A stretch of 64,000 bases of DNA from Legionella tucsonensis (GCF_001468035.1 NZ_LNZA01000001.1:1679313-1743312), one strand, 5' to 3'; counted from the first letter of the stretch, positions 1 through 9,157 are shown. A program made the numbers and translations. The notes: generated from the sequence alone by a model not told the origin.

Positions 1-1077
1 CTAACTATTTCACCTCATCAACAACTTATCCTTCTTGGCACCTTGGCAAAAGCGCAATTTGAATTTAGCGGGAGTGCGCAAAAAATACCTTTTGGGATTA
101 TTGAGTCGGGATCAACAACCTATAAATCCAATTTTTTCTTACCTTCCATGTATCTAAGTGTCCCTATAAATGAACGATTCGTGGTGGGTTTTGCTGTTGT
201 TGCGAATGATTTTAATCGCGAATTGGATAACCACCCGATTCTTCGCTATATTCTTGCACGCAATCAAACGAATAATATTGATTTTATTCCCGCTCTTGGC
301 ATTAAAAATAATCAATATCTTTCCATAGGGGGAAACATTAATTTTACCTATGCTCATCTCATCCAGGAGCCTATTGCTGCAGGCATAGCCCGTTTGAATA
401 TTCCTGAAAGCCGTAGCCTGAATGACAGTCAAGCAAATAGTTTGGGCGGTGATTTAGGGCTACTAATTAAACCCGGTAAAAAAACAGTCTTGGGTTTTAA
501 TTACCGCAGTGCAGTGACTTATAATTTACAGGGTAGTAGTACAATAACTGGTTCGCAAAGTATTTCTTCGGATGATTACCATTTTAAATACTGGACACCA
601 GCAAGAAGTGTTGTGACACTAAGCCATTTTATCAATGATAAATTAGGCTTTTTAGGAACTGTTCAATACCTGCAATGGAATATCTTTAAAGAAGTTTCTG
701 TATATAATTTTGCAACGCAAGCCGCATCCCAAGTCTTTATCGTCCCCCGAGCCCGCATTAATTATCACTTTCACAACAGTTGGCTTCTAACCCTCGGGAC
801 AATTTATCAAGTTTCACCAAAGTGGGTAGTCCGAGTAGCAGGAACATATAATCAGTCACCCTCGAATGGGCGATTTCAAATAGGACCTGGAGACAGTTTG
901 ATTACCGGTTTTTCCATGGGATATCGATTGATGAACCATCTCACTGTTGATTTCGGTTATGGCCATGGTTTTTTTAAAAAGGAACATATTGATATCCAAA
1001 CCTCCCAGAATATTATAACTGGCATCAATGAAGGCGCCCATGACGCCATCTCACTCAAATTTACGCTCACTGCTTAA
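1..1077 (+). CDS. FadL/OmpP1-type outer membrane porin, 5' end outside window
   Basis: The reading frame is open from base 1 with no convincing start; the TTG at 43 lies inside the conserved region, so the gene begins upstream of the window. The visible 358 codons are rich in alternating aromatic and polar beta-strands, with phrases such as GFNYRSAVTYNLQG and, near the end, TVDFGYGHGFF, typical of the C-terminal barrel of the FadL/OmpP1/TodX family, which imports long-chain fatty acids and other hydrophobic compounds across the outer membrane. A second, complete family member lies at 22083-23516. The family call is good; the substrate cannot be read from sequence. Confidence 0.8.
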   Translation, partial: LTISPHQQLILLGTLAKAQFEFSGSAQKIPFGIIESGSTTYKSNFFLPSMYLSVPINERFVVGFAVVANDFNRELDNHPILRYILARNQTNNIDFIPALGIKNNQYLSIGGNINFTYAHLIQEPIAAGIARLNIPESRSLNDSQANSLGGDLGLLIKPGKKTVLGFNYRSAVTYNLQGSSTITGSQSISSDDYHFKYWTPARSVVTLSHFINDKLGFLGTVQYLQWNIFKEVSVYNFATQAASQVFIVPRARINYHFHNSWLLTLGTIYQVSPKWVVRVAGTYNQSPSNGRFQIGPGDSLITGFSMGYRLMNHLTVDFGYGHGFFKKEHIDIQTSQNIITGINEGAHDAISLKFTLTA

Positions 1078-1179
1078 TCCTAACCATTCATTAGTAAAAT
1101 GATATTTAATGAAGTCTTAGGGACTGACCAGTTCAACATGATATAATTCATTGCTGAAACTATAAGGGGATATTAAAAA

Positions 1180-1713
1180 ATGACAAAGCGTATCTTCATC
1201 GTCGGCCATATGGGTTCAGGTAAGTTTATATTTACTGAAGCGTTGGCTAAAAAATTAGGATGGCAAATCGTCGATGCAAACCCAAGTATTGAACGTTACA
1301 TTGGTCGACAGACACGAGATATTCTGGGCGAGCAAGGTGAAGCAGCATTTAATCGTTGTCAAGCTGATATCATTTCTCATTGTACCGAAAAAGAAAATGT
1401 TATCGCTTTATTAGAAGAATGTGTTGTGTCAAGCGAACAGTGTCGAAAATTGTTATCCCCTGAATTTGTTGTTTACTTGAAAGTATCTATTCCAGCGCAA
1501 CTTGGTCGTATGAAAAATGGCCGAGTTCCATCACTTCCGATAGATGACATGAAGAATTTCCTGGAAAAACAACATCGCGAACGCGATACTTTTTATGAAG
1601 AAGTCGCTACATTGGTTGTTGAATCTGTTGGTTATTCAGATCAAGCGTCGGAAATAAATAAAATTATTGAGGAAGATGTCAACAAAGTTATGAAGGCTTT
1701 GGGGAAACATTGA
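1180..1713 (+). CDS. Shikimate-kinase-like protein with degenerate P-loop
   Basis: A 177-residue P-loop protein with the overall plan of shikimate kinase: an N-terminal nucleotide loop, then an IERYIGRQTRDIL..GE..AF segment matching the family's I..IF...GE..FR region. The P-loop at residues 9-16 reads GHMGSGKF, so the Ser/Thr that coordinates Mg is Phe. The DxD motif is replaced by VDANPS, and the substrate-binding Arg in FR is replaced (AFNRC). The lid is also atypical. A normal AroK function is therefore unlikely; it may be a decayed or repurposed homologue. The ATG is preceded by AAGGGG about 8 bases upstream. A hairpin follows at 1739-1766. Confidence 0.7.
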   Translation: MTKRIFIVGHMGSGKFIFTEALAKKLGWQIVDANPSIERYIGRQTRDILGEQGEAAFNRCQADIISHCTEKENVIALLEECVVSSEQCRKLLSPEFVVYLKVSIPAQLGRMKNGRVPSLPIDDMKNFLEKQHRERDTFYEEVATLVVESVGYSDQASEINKIIEEDVNKVMKALGKH

Positions 1714-1738
1714 AATTGGAAGTAGCGCAACTATGTAG

Positions 1739-1766
1739 GCTGTTGCTGACGAAGCCTAGCAACAGC
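1739..1766. repeat. Inverted repeat/hairpin after shikimate-kinase-like gene
   Basis: GCTGTTGCT at 1739-1747 pairs perfectly with AGCAACAGC at 1758-1766 across a 10-base loop. It has no T-run, so it is either a weak terminator or one copy of a dispersed repeat: the flanking TATGTAGGCTG recurs near 21949 next to a similar hairpin. Confidence 0.5.
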
Positions 1767-1847
1767 GCTCAAAGAATCCATACTAACTCTTTAAAATAGG
1801 TATGAGAGCTACAAAAAACTTGTAACTTAATTATTTATTTGATTAAT

Positions 1848-2045
1848 TTATTTTATAATTTTAATCATGGGTAAAATTGTTTTTATCAAACCAAAAAATT
1901 GTAAAATATAGATAACTAAAATGATGAGTACCAACACATTTAACAGGCTTTTAATTGATGGTGGCATAGGAATAAAAGTATTGATTAACCACAAAGCCAC
2001 CCCGAAAATAACAATTACAGCGATTAAATTTAGAATCTCGGCCAT
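1848..2045 (-). CDS. Small two-helix membrane protein, Thivi_2564-like
   Basis: A 65-residue protein that is almost entirely hydrophobic: one helix at about residues 5-24 (ending WLINTFIPMP) and a second at about 35-58. The WLIN.FIPM linker and overall length match the Thivi_2564-type small membrane proteins found in many gammaproteobacteria, whose function is unknown. An AAGGA ribosome site lies about 9 bases before the ATG. It stands alone, with intergenic DNA on both sides. Confidence 0.65.
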   Translation of the reverse strand: MAEILNLIAVIVIFGVALWLINTFIPMPPSIKSLLNVLVLIILVIYILQFFGLIKTILPMIKIIK

Positions 2046-2142
2046 AATTAATTATCCTTATTAATGAGGTTTCCTGTTTAAAATTATAGCAGACTTGCAA
2101 ATACTTAGGGGTCTACCGGCAGAAAAACGATAAAAATTTACA

Positions 2143-2209
2143 TAGCCTGGGTGAGGCCACAGCGGAACCTGTAAAAACTCGAATAGAAAAAACCCAGGAC
2201 TCCATTAGA
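2143..2209. repeat. Degenerate copy of the CCTGGGT/AGCGGAACC repeat
   Basis: TAGCCTGGGTG at 2143 is followed by AGCGGAACC, and an AACCCAGG lies about 40 bases on, forming CCTGGGT/ACCCAGG ends. The downstream 13-mer GGACTCCATTAGA (2197-2209) is identical to the sequence following the better-preserved copy at 58171-58183, so the two are copies of one element. Confidence 0.6.
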
Positions 2210-2292
2210 GATTCCCCAAAATTTTTTCATCCTACGTGCCATGCATAAAGCACAATGCGTAGGGAGAGAGAGGTTAAGAAATAATGAAAAGA

Positions 2293-2682
2293 TTAAATTT
2301 TATTCCTTTTACTTTTTTTTTCTTTCAATAAATCGCGAATTTCAGTTAATAAAGTTTCTTCCCTTGTTGGGGTTTCTTTCTTTTCCTCTTCTTTTCTTAA
2401 TAAAGAAATCAATTTAATTGCTACAAAAATTGAAAACGAAATAATGGTAAAATCGATCACTGCCTGGAGAAACTCTCCCCACTTTACAACCGCATCACCT
2501 ACGGTAAACGTCCTATTTGCGACATTGATCCCACCTAATAACAAACCAATTAAAGGCATAATAATACCGCTGACTAAGGAGCTAATAATTTTGCCAAAGG
2601 CAGCACCTATAACCACAGCAACGGCAAGATCAATCACATTTCCCTTGATAGCAAATTTCTTAAACTCTTGCAGAAAACTCAT
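2293..2682 (-). CDS. mscL: Large-conductance mechanosensitive channel MscL
   Basis: A 129-residue inner-membrane channel that opens under membrane tension to release solutes on hypo-osmotic shock. The N-terminal amphipathic helix [19 protein letters not shown] and the pore helix with [11 protein letters not shown] are diagnostic. A second transmembrane helix spans about residues 68-90, followed by the charged cytoplasmic helix. Length is within the usual range. AAGGAAATGAC immediately precedes the ATG. It follows alaS on the same strand (67-base gap), but is probably expressed separately. Confidence 0.97.
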   Translation of the reverse strand: MSFLQEFKKFAIKGNVIDLAVAVVIGAAFGKIISSLVSGIIMPLIGLLLGGINVANRTFTVGDAVVKWGEFLQAVIDFTIISFSIFVAIKLISLLRKEEEKKETPTREETLLTEIRDLLKEKKSKRNKI

Positions 2683-2749
2683 GTCATTTCCTTATGGATG
2701 GTTGTTTTCAAGAGAAGTAGCCTAAGAAAACAGGCTACTTGCATCATTT

Positions 2750-5332
2750 TTAAGAGTGGCGCACCATTTCTCTAATTTCTTCTATTTTTTTCTCCAAATC
2801 AGGCGGGACACCCCCTCCTCCTTGGGCCATATCATCACGGCCTCCACCTTTTCCACAGAGATGCCTTACTAAAGCAGCCGCAGAAGGTGCTTCACTTAAA
2901 ATATTTTTACTCACTCCCGCAATCACATTCATTTTATTTTGGTCTATGGTAAATAAAACAATGACAGCTGAGTCGAGCCTGGACTTCAGTTGATCCAAAG
3001 TAGTACGCATGGTTTGACTATCTACACCTTCCAATCGTTTTACAAGTAAACTGATTCCATTAATTTTTTCCACTTCATTTGCCAGATCAGCACCTGATTT
3101 TTGTGCTTTCTCACTGTGTAATTTAGCAATTTCCTTTTCCAAACCTTTATTTTCGGTAATAAGCTGCCCTACTTTATCCGATAAACTATTTGTTGTGGTT
3201 TTTAACAAAGATGCTAATTCGTTCAGCATAAACTGCTGTTCATTAACCCATGTTAAAGCATAACGCCCTGTCACCATCTCGATACGCCTCACTCCACTGG
3301 CAATACCGTATTCCGCAACAATTTTAAATAGACCAATATCACCTGTCCGTTGCGCGTGCGTTCCACCACAAAGCTCTTTAGAGAATTCACCCATGGATAA
3401 TACGCGCACTTTATCAGTATATTTCTCTCCAAAAAGAGCTACTGCACCACTTTTTTTAGCAGAATCAATATCCATAATTCGAGTTACTACATCATGATTG
3501 GCCCGAATTTGATCATTGACCAACGATTCAATTTCTATAATTTGTTCTGCAGTTAGTGGTTCAAAATGAGAAAAGTCAAAACGCGCACGCTCCGCATCAA
3601 CCAATGAACCCTTTTGCTGGACTTGTGGTCCAACTACCGTTTTTAACGCAGCATGCAATAAATGTGTTGCTGTATGATTTAAACGGATTGCTTCTCGACG
3701 CTCATTATCTATTTGAGCATTAACTAATTGATCTAAAGCTGCAGTACCTTCCACCACTTCACCATAATGTACTATGGCTTGACCTTTTTTTTGCGTATCA
3801 TCGACACGAAAACAAAAGCCCTTGCTTGTTAATATTCCCTTATCTCCTACTTGACCACCACTTTCTGCGTAAAAGGGTGTGTGATCCAAAACTAAAGCTC
3901 CTTTTGTACCTTGAGTTAAGGTTTGCACTTTACTTCCCTCATGCAGCAAGGCAATAATTTTTGCTTCTGTTTCCTTTTTTTCATATCCATGAAAGTCAGA
4001 TTGGTAGTCTAATTGAGCACTGGTGCTATAATCCACGCTGAACTGGCTCGCAGCTTGAGATTGTTCTCTTTGCTGTCGCATCAATTGATTAAAACCATCC
4101 ATATCCACATAAAGCCCTTGTTCTCGAGCTATATCAGCAGTCAAATCAACAGGAAAGCCATAAGTATCATATAACTTAAATGCGATTTCTCCAGATATTT
4201 CATGCCCCCCAAGAGAATGCATTTGTTCCTGCAAGAGACGTAGGCCCTGATCGAGAGTACGAGCAAATTGATTTTCTTCTTGATTAAGGATTTTTTCTAT
4301 ATGAGCTTTAAATTTTATCAACTCAGGATATGCATCACCCATTACTTTAATTAAGGGCTCTACTAATCGTGAAAAAAATGGTGTTGACAAGCCTAACTTA
4401 TTACCATGCCTTACTGCTCTTCTTATAACTCTTCTTAATACATATCCTCGTCCTTCATTGCCAGGAATCACTCCATCGGCAATTAAAAACGCACAAGAGC
4501 GAATATGATCAGCAATGACTTTTAAAGAGGTATGGTTTAAATCAATAATGTTTCCAAGTTTTGCAGTGGCTTGGATTAAATATTGGAAAATATCCGTTTC
4601 ATAGTTGCTGTGTACGCCTTGAACTACTGCGGCGAGTCGCTCAAGTCCCATACCTGTATCTACAGAAGGTTTAGGTAAAGGATGCAAACTCCCATCCTTA
4701 TCTCGGTTAAATTGCATGAATACCAGATTCCAAATTTCTATATATCGATCCCCATCTTCATCAGGACTGCCTGGAGGACCACCTGGAATTTCAGGGCCAT
4801 GATCATAAAAGATTTCAGTGCAAGGACCACAGGGACCGGTGTCGGCCATGGACCAAAAATTATCTTTTTCCCCACAACGCGAGAATCGTGCGGCTGAAAC
4901 TTTCATTTCTTTTAGCCAGATATCTTCTGCTTCCTGATCTTCTTTATAAACAGTCACCCATAAACGCTCTTCAGGTAAATGCAGAACTTGAGTTAAAAAT
5001 TCCCAAGCAAATTTAATTGCTTCTCGCTTGAAATAATCTCCGAAACTAAAGTTACCCAACATTTCAAAAAATGTATGGTGTCTTGCTGTATAGCCCACAT
5101 TCTCCAAGTCATTGTGTTTACCACCTGCGCGCACACAACGTTGCGAGGTAACTGCCCGTTGATAAGGGCGTATTTCAAGTCCTAAAAATAAATCCTTAAA
5201 TTGCACCATACCTGCATTTGTAAACAATAAAGTAGGATCATTCGCAGGAACTAATGAACTGGATTCCACTAATTGATGACCACGTTGTGTGAAATAATCA
5301 AAGAATGCTTGTCTAATTTCAGAACTTTTCAT
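2750..5332 (-). CDS. alaS: Alanyl-tRNA synthetase
   Basis: A class II aminoacyl-tRNA synthetase of 860 residues that charges tRNA-Ala in the cytoplasm. The catalytic core begins at the N-terminus (TNAGMVQFKD, then KHNDLENVGYTARHHTFFEM). The editing domain carries HTATHLLH near residue 555 and the zinc-type CGGTH near 660. The C-Ala domain ends with a Gly-rich GKGGGRDD segment. All signature elements are present. It lies 75 bases downstream of recX on the same strand, giving the common recA-recX-alaS order. Confidence 0.98.
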   Translation of the reverse strand: MKSSEIRQAFFDYFTQRGHQLVESSSLVPANDPTLLFTNAGMVQFKDLFLGLEIRPYQRAVTSQRCVRAGGKHNDLENVGYTARHHTFFEMLGNFSFGDYFKREAIKFAWEFLTQVLHLPEERLWVTVYKEDQEAEDIWLKEMKVSAARFSRCGEKDNFWSMADTGPCGPCTEIFYDHGPEIPGGPPGSPDEDGDRYIEIWNLVFMQFNRDKDGSLHPLPKPSVDTGMGLERLAAVVQGVHSNYETDIFQYLIQATAKLGNIIDLNHTSLKVIADHIRSCAFLIADGVIPGNEGRGYVLRRVIRRAVRHGNKLGLSTPFFSRLVEPLIKVMGDAYPELIKFKAHIEKILNQEENQFARTLDQGLRLLQEQMHSLGGHEISGEIAFKLYDTYGFPVDLTADIAREQGLYVDMDGFNQLMRQQREQSQAASQFSVDYSTSAQLDYQSDFHGYEKKETEAKIIALLHEGSKVQTLTQGTKGALVLDHTPFYAESGGQVGDKGILTSKGFCFRVDDTQKKGQAIVHYGEVVEGTAALDQLVNAQIDNERREAIRLNHTATHLLHAALKTVVGPQVQQKGSLVDAERARFDFSHFEPLTAEQIIEIESLVNDQIRANHDVVTRIMDIDSAKKSGAVALFGEKYTDKVRVLSMGEFSKELCGGTHAQRTGDIGLFKIVAEYGIASGVRRIEMVTGRYALTWVNEQQFMLNELASLLKTTTNSLSDKVGQLITENKGLEKEIAKLHSEKAQKSGADLANEVEKINGISLLVKRLEGVDSQTMRTTLDQLKSRLDSAVIVLFTIDQNKMNVIAGVSKNILSEAPSAAALVRHLCGKGGGRDDMAQGGGGVPPDLEKKIEEIREMVRHS

Positions 5333-5407
5333 TTATAATCAACACCAATTTGAGTTAATCTTTTAATATAACCAGGATGCAAAAGCATCCTAGGCTTCGA
5401 TTTCATT

Positions 5408-5848
5408 TTATTTTTTCAATTCTTTTTTTACTTGAGCAATGATATCCATGCTAAATCCACGATAAAGCAAAAACCGCTGCTGCTTTTGGAGTTCCTCAAA
5501 AGATAAATCACATTGACCTTTACTTTTTTTCCGCCAAACATCTAAAGCATAAGTCAACCAATTATCTTCCTCCTGCCGCAAAAACTGATGAATTAATTCC
5601 TTATTAATGCCTTTACTACCTAATTCCTGGCTTATTTTTAAAGGTCCATAACCCTGACGAATGCGCGAGCGGCTGTATATTTCTACAAAACGATAATCAT
5701 TTTGTAAATCCAAGCGCTGACACTCCTCCAGTGCATTTTTTATTTCTATTGGATTATATCCTTTTTGTTTTAATTTATCATAAAGCTCTACCCTACTGTG
5801 CTCGCGCCTGGATAGCAGGCGCACAGCACTATCAAATGCTTTAGTCAT
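5408..5848 (-). CDS. recX: RecA regulatory protein RecX
   Basis: A 146-residue helical protein of the RecX family, which binds RecA filaments and limits their activity. Conserved features are [20 protein letters not shown] near the start and [15 protein letters not shown] in the middle. I start it at the ATG ending at 5848 (MTKAFDSAV): this ATG overlaps the recA stop in the 8-base string ATGACTAA, implying translational coupling. The longer frame to 5884 would overlap recA by 44 bases and adds a non-conserved tail. Confidence 0.92.
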   Translation of the reverse strand: MTKAFDSAVRLLSRREHSRVELYDKLKQKGYNPIEIKNALEECQRLDLQNDYRFVEIYSRSRIRQGYGPLKISQELGSKGINKELIHQFLRQEEDNWLTYALDVWRKKSKGQCDLSFEELQKQQRFLLYRGFSMDIIAQVKKELKK

Positions 5849-6887
5849 CAATTGTCTCAAATTCATCGGCACTAGCTGATGCAAGCATAGGTAGTTTTTT
5901 CTCTAAGAGCTCAGCACGAATTTGCTGCTCAAGAGTTGCCGCAACTTGAGAGTTTTCCTTAAGGTACAAGCGAACATTATCTTTACCTTGGCCAATTTTC
6001 TCTCCTTTATAGCTGTACCAAGCACCCGCTTTTTCAATCAGATTGAGTTGGACACCCAAGTTGATAATTTCACTTTCACGAGAAATACCTTCATTATAAA
6101 GAATATCAAATTCAGTCATCTTGAATGGTGGAGCAACTTTATTCTTAACTACTTTAACACGGGTTTCACTACCTAAAATTTCTTCGCCTTTTTTGATTGA
6201 CCCAATGCGGCGGATATCTAAGCGGACAGAAGCATAGAATTTCAATGCATTACCACCAGTGGTTGTTTCAGGGCTACCAAACATCACACCAATTTTCATA
6301 CGAATTTGGTTAATGAAAATGACTAGCGTATTAGATCGTTTAATATTAGCGGTCAATTTTCGTAAAGCTTGTGACATGAGTCGAGCTTGTAAACCAACAT
6401 GTGAATCCCCCATTTCCCCTTCGATTTCTGCTTTAGGAGTCAATGCAGCAACAGAGTCGACAATAATTACATCTACAGCGGCTGAACGAACCAGCATATC
6501 GGTAATCTCTAGAGCTTGTTCCCCTGTATCGGGTTGAGAAACCAATAATTCATCCACATTAACACCCAGTTTTTGTGCATAGCTAGGATCTAAAGCATGT
6601 TCTGCGTCAATAAATGCGGCAGTGCCTCCCATTTTTTGACATTCTGCAATAACTTGTAAGGTCAAAGTAGTTTTACCAGAAGATTCGGGACCATAAATTT
6701 CAACAATACGTCCTTTAGGCAAACCACCAATTCCCAATGCGATATCCAATCCTAAAGATCCTGTTGAAATGGCTTCTATATCTCGGGATACGTTGCTGTC
6801 TCCCATACGCATCACTGATCCTTTACCAAATTGACGTTCAATTTGCGAAAGGGCAGCTGATAATGCTTTTTGTTTATTTTCTTCCAT
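5841..6887 (-). CDS. recA: Recombinase RecA
   Basis: A 348-residue DNA-dependent ATPase for homologous recombination and repair. The Walker A GPESSGKT is at residues 66-73; MRMGD and the DNA-binding loop region with [19 protein letters not shown] are present. I chose MEENKQKAL (ATG ending 6887) because it gives the family's usual N-terminus; the 22-residue upstream extension is hydrophobic and unlike RecA. A strong promoter candidate lies at 6925-6953. I see no CTG-N10-CAG LexA box in the upstream 70 bases. Confidence 0.98.
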   Translation of the reverse strand: MEENKQKALSAALSQIERQFGKGSVMRMGDSNVSRDIEAISTGSLGLDIALGIGGLPKGRIVEIYGPESSGKTTLTLQVIAECQKMGGTAAFIDAEHALDPSYAQKLGVNVDELLVSQPDTGEQALEITDMLVRSAAVDVIIVDSVAALTPKAEIEGEMGDSHVGLQARLMSQALRKLTANIKRSNTLVIFINQIRMKIGVMFGSPETTTGGNALKFYASVRLDIRRIGSIKKGEEILGSETRVKVVKNKVAPPFKMTEFDILYNEGISRESEIINLGVQLNLIEKAGAWYSYKGEKIGQGKDNVRLYLKENSQVAATLEQQIRAELLEKKLPMLASASADEFETIDD

Positions 6888-6924
6888 AATATTTTCCAGG
6901 TAGTTAGAGTTAGGCAAGGGTAAA

Positions 6925-6953
6925 ATTATCACACAGATAGAAACAAGCAGCAA
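6925..6953 (-). promoter_or_regulatory. Sigma-70 type promoter for recA
   Basis: On the minus strand TTGCTG (6953-6948) is separated by 17 bases from GATAAT (6930-6925). TG precedes the -10 by one base, giving an extended -10. The predicted start leaves a leader of about 30 bases before the recA ATG. Read by eye; not experimentally supported. Confidence 0.55.
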
Positions 6954-7016
6954 ATTGATTCACCAGTTTAAAAGAGTTTTTTTGAGCCCTATTAATATCC
7001 ATTCACAATCCAGTAG

Positions 7017-7046
7017 TTGATTAATATTTTTACTACATGGTAAAAT
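7017..7046 (+). promoter_or_regulatory. Candidate sigma-70 promoter upstream of small ORF
   Basis: TTGATT at 7017-7022, an 18-base spacer, and TAAAAT at 7041-7046, about 32 bases before the ATG at 7078. It is plausible, but AT-rich DNA yields such matches by chance. Confidence 0.35.
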
Positions 7047-7077
7047 ACTAATAAATGTATCTTAAATAGAAAATTTT

Positions 7078-7299
7078 ATGCAAAGTAAAAATGAAAAACC
7101 ATCACCAATTTCTGACGTAATATCTACTTCATTGTATGCAGAACGCATAGTAATTAATATTTCTAATGCCACTAAGCATCTCTTTTTTCCTACCCCAGAG
7201 GAATCAAGAGTACGCTTTATAGATCGTGCTCAATTTGAATTTAAACGAAAAGCACTAACGGTGGCTGAGGATTTAACCGCTATATCTTTCCTAAAATAA
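7078..7299 (+). CDS. Small hypothetical protein (73 aa)
   Basis: I do not recognise this protein. It is a mixed-charge, probably cytosolic 73-residue polypeptide without membrane segment or signal peptide (contains SRVRFIDRAQFEFKRKAL). It sits alone between recA and pncC on the opposite strand. It has a possible promoter at 7017-7046 but no clear ribosome site before the ATG. A perfect 12-bp hairpin follows at 7337-7368. Likely but not proven to be a gene. Confidence 0.45.
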   Translation: MQSKNEKPSPISDVISTSLYAERIVINISNATKHLFFPTPEESRVRFIDRAQFEFKRKALTVAEDLTAISFLK

Positions 7300-7336
7300 A
7301 TAGCTCAAATACCCGGGTTTGGTGTTACTATCAAAA

Positions 7337-7368
7337 GTTGGAAATTTCGATATATTGAAATTTCCAAC
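7337..7368. terminator. Hairpin between convergent genes
   Basis: GTTGGAAATTTC (7337-7348) and GAAATTTCCAAC (7357-7368) form a perfect 12-bp stem with an 8-base loop, lying between the small ORF (+) and pncC (-). The position suits a bidirectional terminator, though flanking T-runs are weak. Confidence 0.5.
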
Positions 7369-7408
7369 CCTCAATAAGATTACTTTTTTATACATCGCAG
7401 AATATTCA

Positions 7409-7894
7409 TCAATTTTTGATGTAGGAAAGAATACCTGACAAAGCTTCTTGGCAAGCAGCCAAGCGTATGTCTTGTCGGTCTCCAGTGAATTGTTTTCTTA
7501 ATATTTTAGAACTCATGCCCCTAGCTGCCCAACTAAAACATACAGTACCCACTGGCTTTTCAAAGCTACCTCCGTCCGGGCCTGCAATACCAGTAACAGA
7601 TACAGCCACATCTCCTGCACTATGTTGTAAAGCGCCAGTCGCCATAGCCTGTGCAACAGGTTCACTGACAGCACCATATTCCTCAATTAATTCTTTAGGT
7701 ACTGAGAGCAGCTCTTCTTTGGCTAAATTACTGTACGTAACAAATCCACGCTCAAACCAGACTGAACTTCCAGAAATTTCAGTGAGATAACTTGCAATAA
7801 GCCCCCCTGTACATGATTCAGCTGTGACTAATTGCCAACTCTTTTTTTTTAGAATTGCAGCAATTTCTTTGATTAATTTATCAAAAGAGCTCAT
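7409..7894 (-). CDS. pncC: Nicotinamide-nucleotide amidohydrolase PncC (CinA C-terminal type)
   Basis: A 161-residue stand-alone CinA C-terminal domain, which deamidates nicotinamide mononucleotide to nicotinate mononucleotide in pyridine-nucleotide recycling. The catalytic-serine region TAESCTGGLIASYLT and the later SVTGIAGPDGG and KPVGTVCF motifs match the family. Length is normal for the single-domain form. Its start lies 65 bases downstream of a small lipoprotein gene on the same strand, with a CCTGGGT/ACCCAGG inverted repeat between them. No good ribosome site is visible. Confidence 0.92.
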   Translation of the reverse strand: MSSFDKLIKEIAAILKKKSWQLVTAESCTGGLIASYLTEISGSSVWFERGFVTYSNLAKEELLSVPKELIEEYGAVSEPVAQAMATGALQHSAGDVAVSVTGIAGPDGGSFEKPVGTVCFSWAARGMSSKILRKQFTGDRQDIRLAACQEALSGILSYIKN

Positions 7895-7920
7895 GAATAT
7901 ATGAATATGTAGACGTTATC

Positions 7921-7950
7921 CCTGGGTTTCGGTCTAAACCTTCACCCAGG
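7921..7950. repeat. CCTGGGT/ACCCAGG inverted repeat
   Basis: CCTGGGT (7921-7927) and ACCCAGG (7944-7950) form a 7-bp stem downstream of the lipoprotein gene on the minus strand. It may act as a terminator. The stem sequence matches the ends of the dispersed repeat family seen at 2143 and 58084. Confidence 0.45.
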
Positions 7951-7959
7951 TTAAAAGAT

Positions 7960-8130
7960 TTATTGATTTTGAGTTTGGTTTTGATTTTCGCCAGCAGGCT
8001 GAGCTGGTGCTGGTTGTGTTGTAGTGGTATCAGTTGTTCCTGCCGTGGGTTGTTTATTACTTTGCTCACCACATGCAGTTAACGCTAATGCTAATAAACC
8101 AGTTGTTGCAACTAAAGCGAAACGATTCAT
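7960..8130 (-). CDS. Small lipoprotein (56 aa) with low-complexity tail
   Basis: A gene too short for most ORF cut-offs. The ATG ending at 8130 is preceded by a clear AGGGAGAG ribosome site. The product has a type II signal sequence (MNRFALVATTGLLALALTAC), with lipobox LTAC placing the acylated Cys at residue 20. The mature part is 36 residues of Gln, Thr, Pro, Ala and Asn (TTTTQPAPAQ, then NQNQTQNQ), so it is probably an unstructured periplasmic or surface tether. An extended -10 (TGCTAGAAT) lies at 8173-8181 on this strand. Function unknown. Confidence 0.8.
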   Translation of the reverse strand: MNRFALVATTGLLALALTACGEQSNKQPTAGTTDTTTTQPAPAQPAGENQNQTQNQ

Positions 8131-8252
8131 TTTACTCTCCCTATAAGTTTATATTTTTTTAAATCCCTTTAGATTCTAGCAAATAAATTTAAATTCAACC
8201 ATGACCTATTGATATTTCAATAAAAAAGTTGAAGCATACAATATTTTCTTAT

Positions 8253-8954
8253 TTAAAAACTCAAAAAATTAACAATCCAACTAGAAAATACTCTATCATC
8301 ACAAGATTGCTGTAATGAGTTTAGTCCCTGATCGACCAATTCCTTACTCAGCTTATTTTTACGGATTTCAATCAATGCCTGGGCATAATTGTTACTATAC
8401 TCAGGGTGACCTTGTACAGTAAACAGATTGTCGCGAATTTGCAGCATATAAAACGGACAAAAATCATTTGCAGCGAGCACTTCGGTTTCTGGCGGTAGAA
8501 CCACAACTTGATCCTGGTGGCTAACAATTAGGTTAAGCGCTCTAAGAGATGGAGTCATCCAAGATTTATGCTGAGTGATTTTATTTACCGACACTCCTAT
8601 CCCCCAACCCTTGGGAGATTGAATCACCTTACCGCCTAATGCCTTCGCAATAAGCTGATGACCAAAACAAATTCCTACGACTTTTTTTCTACCCGCATGA
8701 AGGCATCGGACCAATTCTTCAAGTGAAGTAATCCATGTAAAGCCATCATTAACACTATAGTGACTCCCAGTAATAACATAAGCATCTTCGACATTAATAT
8801 GAGCGGGTAGCTCACCATGGCAAACATCATAGACTGTAAATATCAAATTGGGTTCTGCCTGATGCAGTAGTTTGGTATACATTTCTGAATAAGTGCCATG
8901 GACAGCAATTAATTCTGGTACTACTTGGCCACATTGCAATATTCCAATTTTCAT
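8253..8954 (-). CDS. Class I glutamine amidotransferase (GMP-synthase-like)
   Basis: A 233-residue stand-alone class I amidotransferase. The nucleophile elbow GICFGHQ puts the catalytic Cys at 96, and HPE places His183 and Glu185 to complete the triad. I start at MKIGILQCGQ (GGGA ribosome site 5 bases upstream); the 25-residue extension to 9029 needs a TTG and is not family-like. It is the last gene of a cluster with a glutamine-synthetase-like ligase and two dehydrogenases. In that context it may hydrolyse a gamma-glutamyl intermediate, as PuuD does in putrescine degradation; this role is inferred from context. Confidence 0.85.
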   Translation of the reverse strand: MKIGILQCGQVVPELIAVHGTYSEMYTKLLHQAEPNLIFTVYDVCHGELPAHINVEDAYVITGSHYSVNDGFTWITSLEELVRCLHAGRKKVVGICFGHQLIAKALGGKVIQSPKGWGIGVSVNKITQHKSWMTPSLRALNLIVSHQDQVVVLPPETEVLAANDFCPFYMLQIRDNLFTVQGHPEYSNNYAQALIEIRKNKLSKELVDQGLNSLQQSCDDRVFSSWIVNFLSF

Positions 8955-9039
8955 AATAGTCCCGATGGAGTTTTTTAAGGCGCTTCTGCCAATCTCAGTA
9001 CCACAGTCTTCAAATAAACCTCCTTTCAAACTCTACTAA

Positions 9040-9143
9040 AGAGGCAAATTGCTTCGTCGATGCGGTGCTCGAATCCTTATGTACTTGCATATACACTCCG
9101 GTTCTCCGCTCCGCGTCTCCTCGCATTCCGCGCTCCTTAGCGA
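9040..9143. repeat. Repeat-like intergenic segment
   Basis: The 200-base gap between the amidotransferase and dehydrogenase genes contains ATGTACTTGCATATACACTCC followed by a C/T-rich stretch. A related string (ATGTACTTGAGTACACTCC) occurs at about 23600 in another gap, suggesting a dispersed element. Confidence 0.4.
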
Positions 9144-9157
9144 GGTTGGAAAGAGGT

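Noticed and set aside
8995-9035. Strong GAAAGGAGGT on the minus strand followed by a TTG and 12 codons, as a leader peptide before the amidotransferase
   Set aside because: Only a TTG start and no regulatory structure or amino-acid bias to support attenuation.
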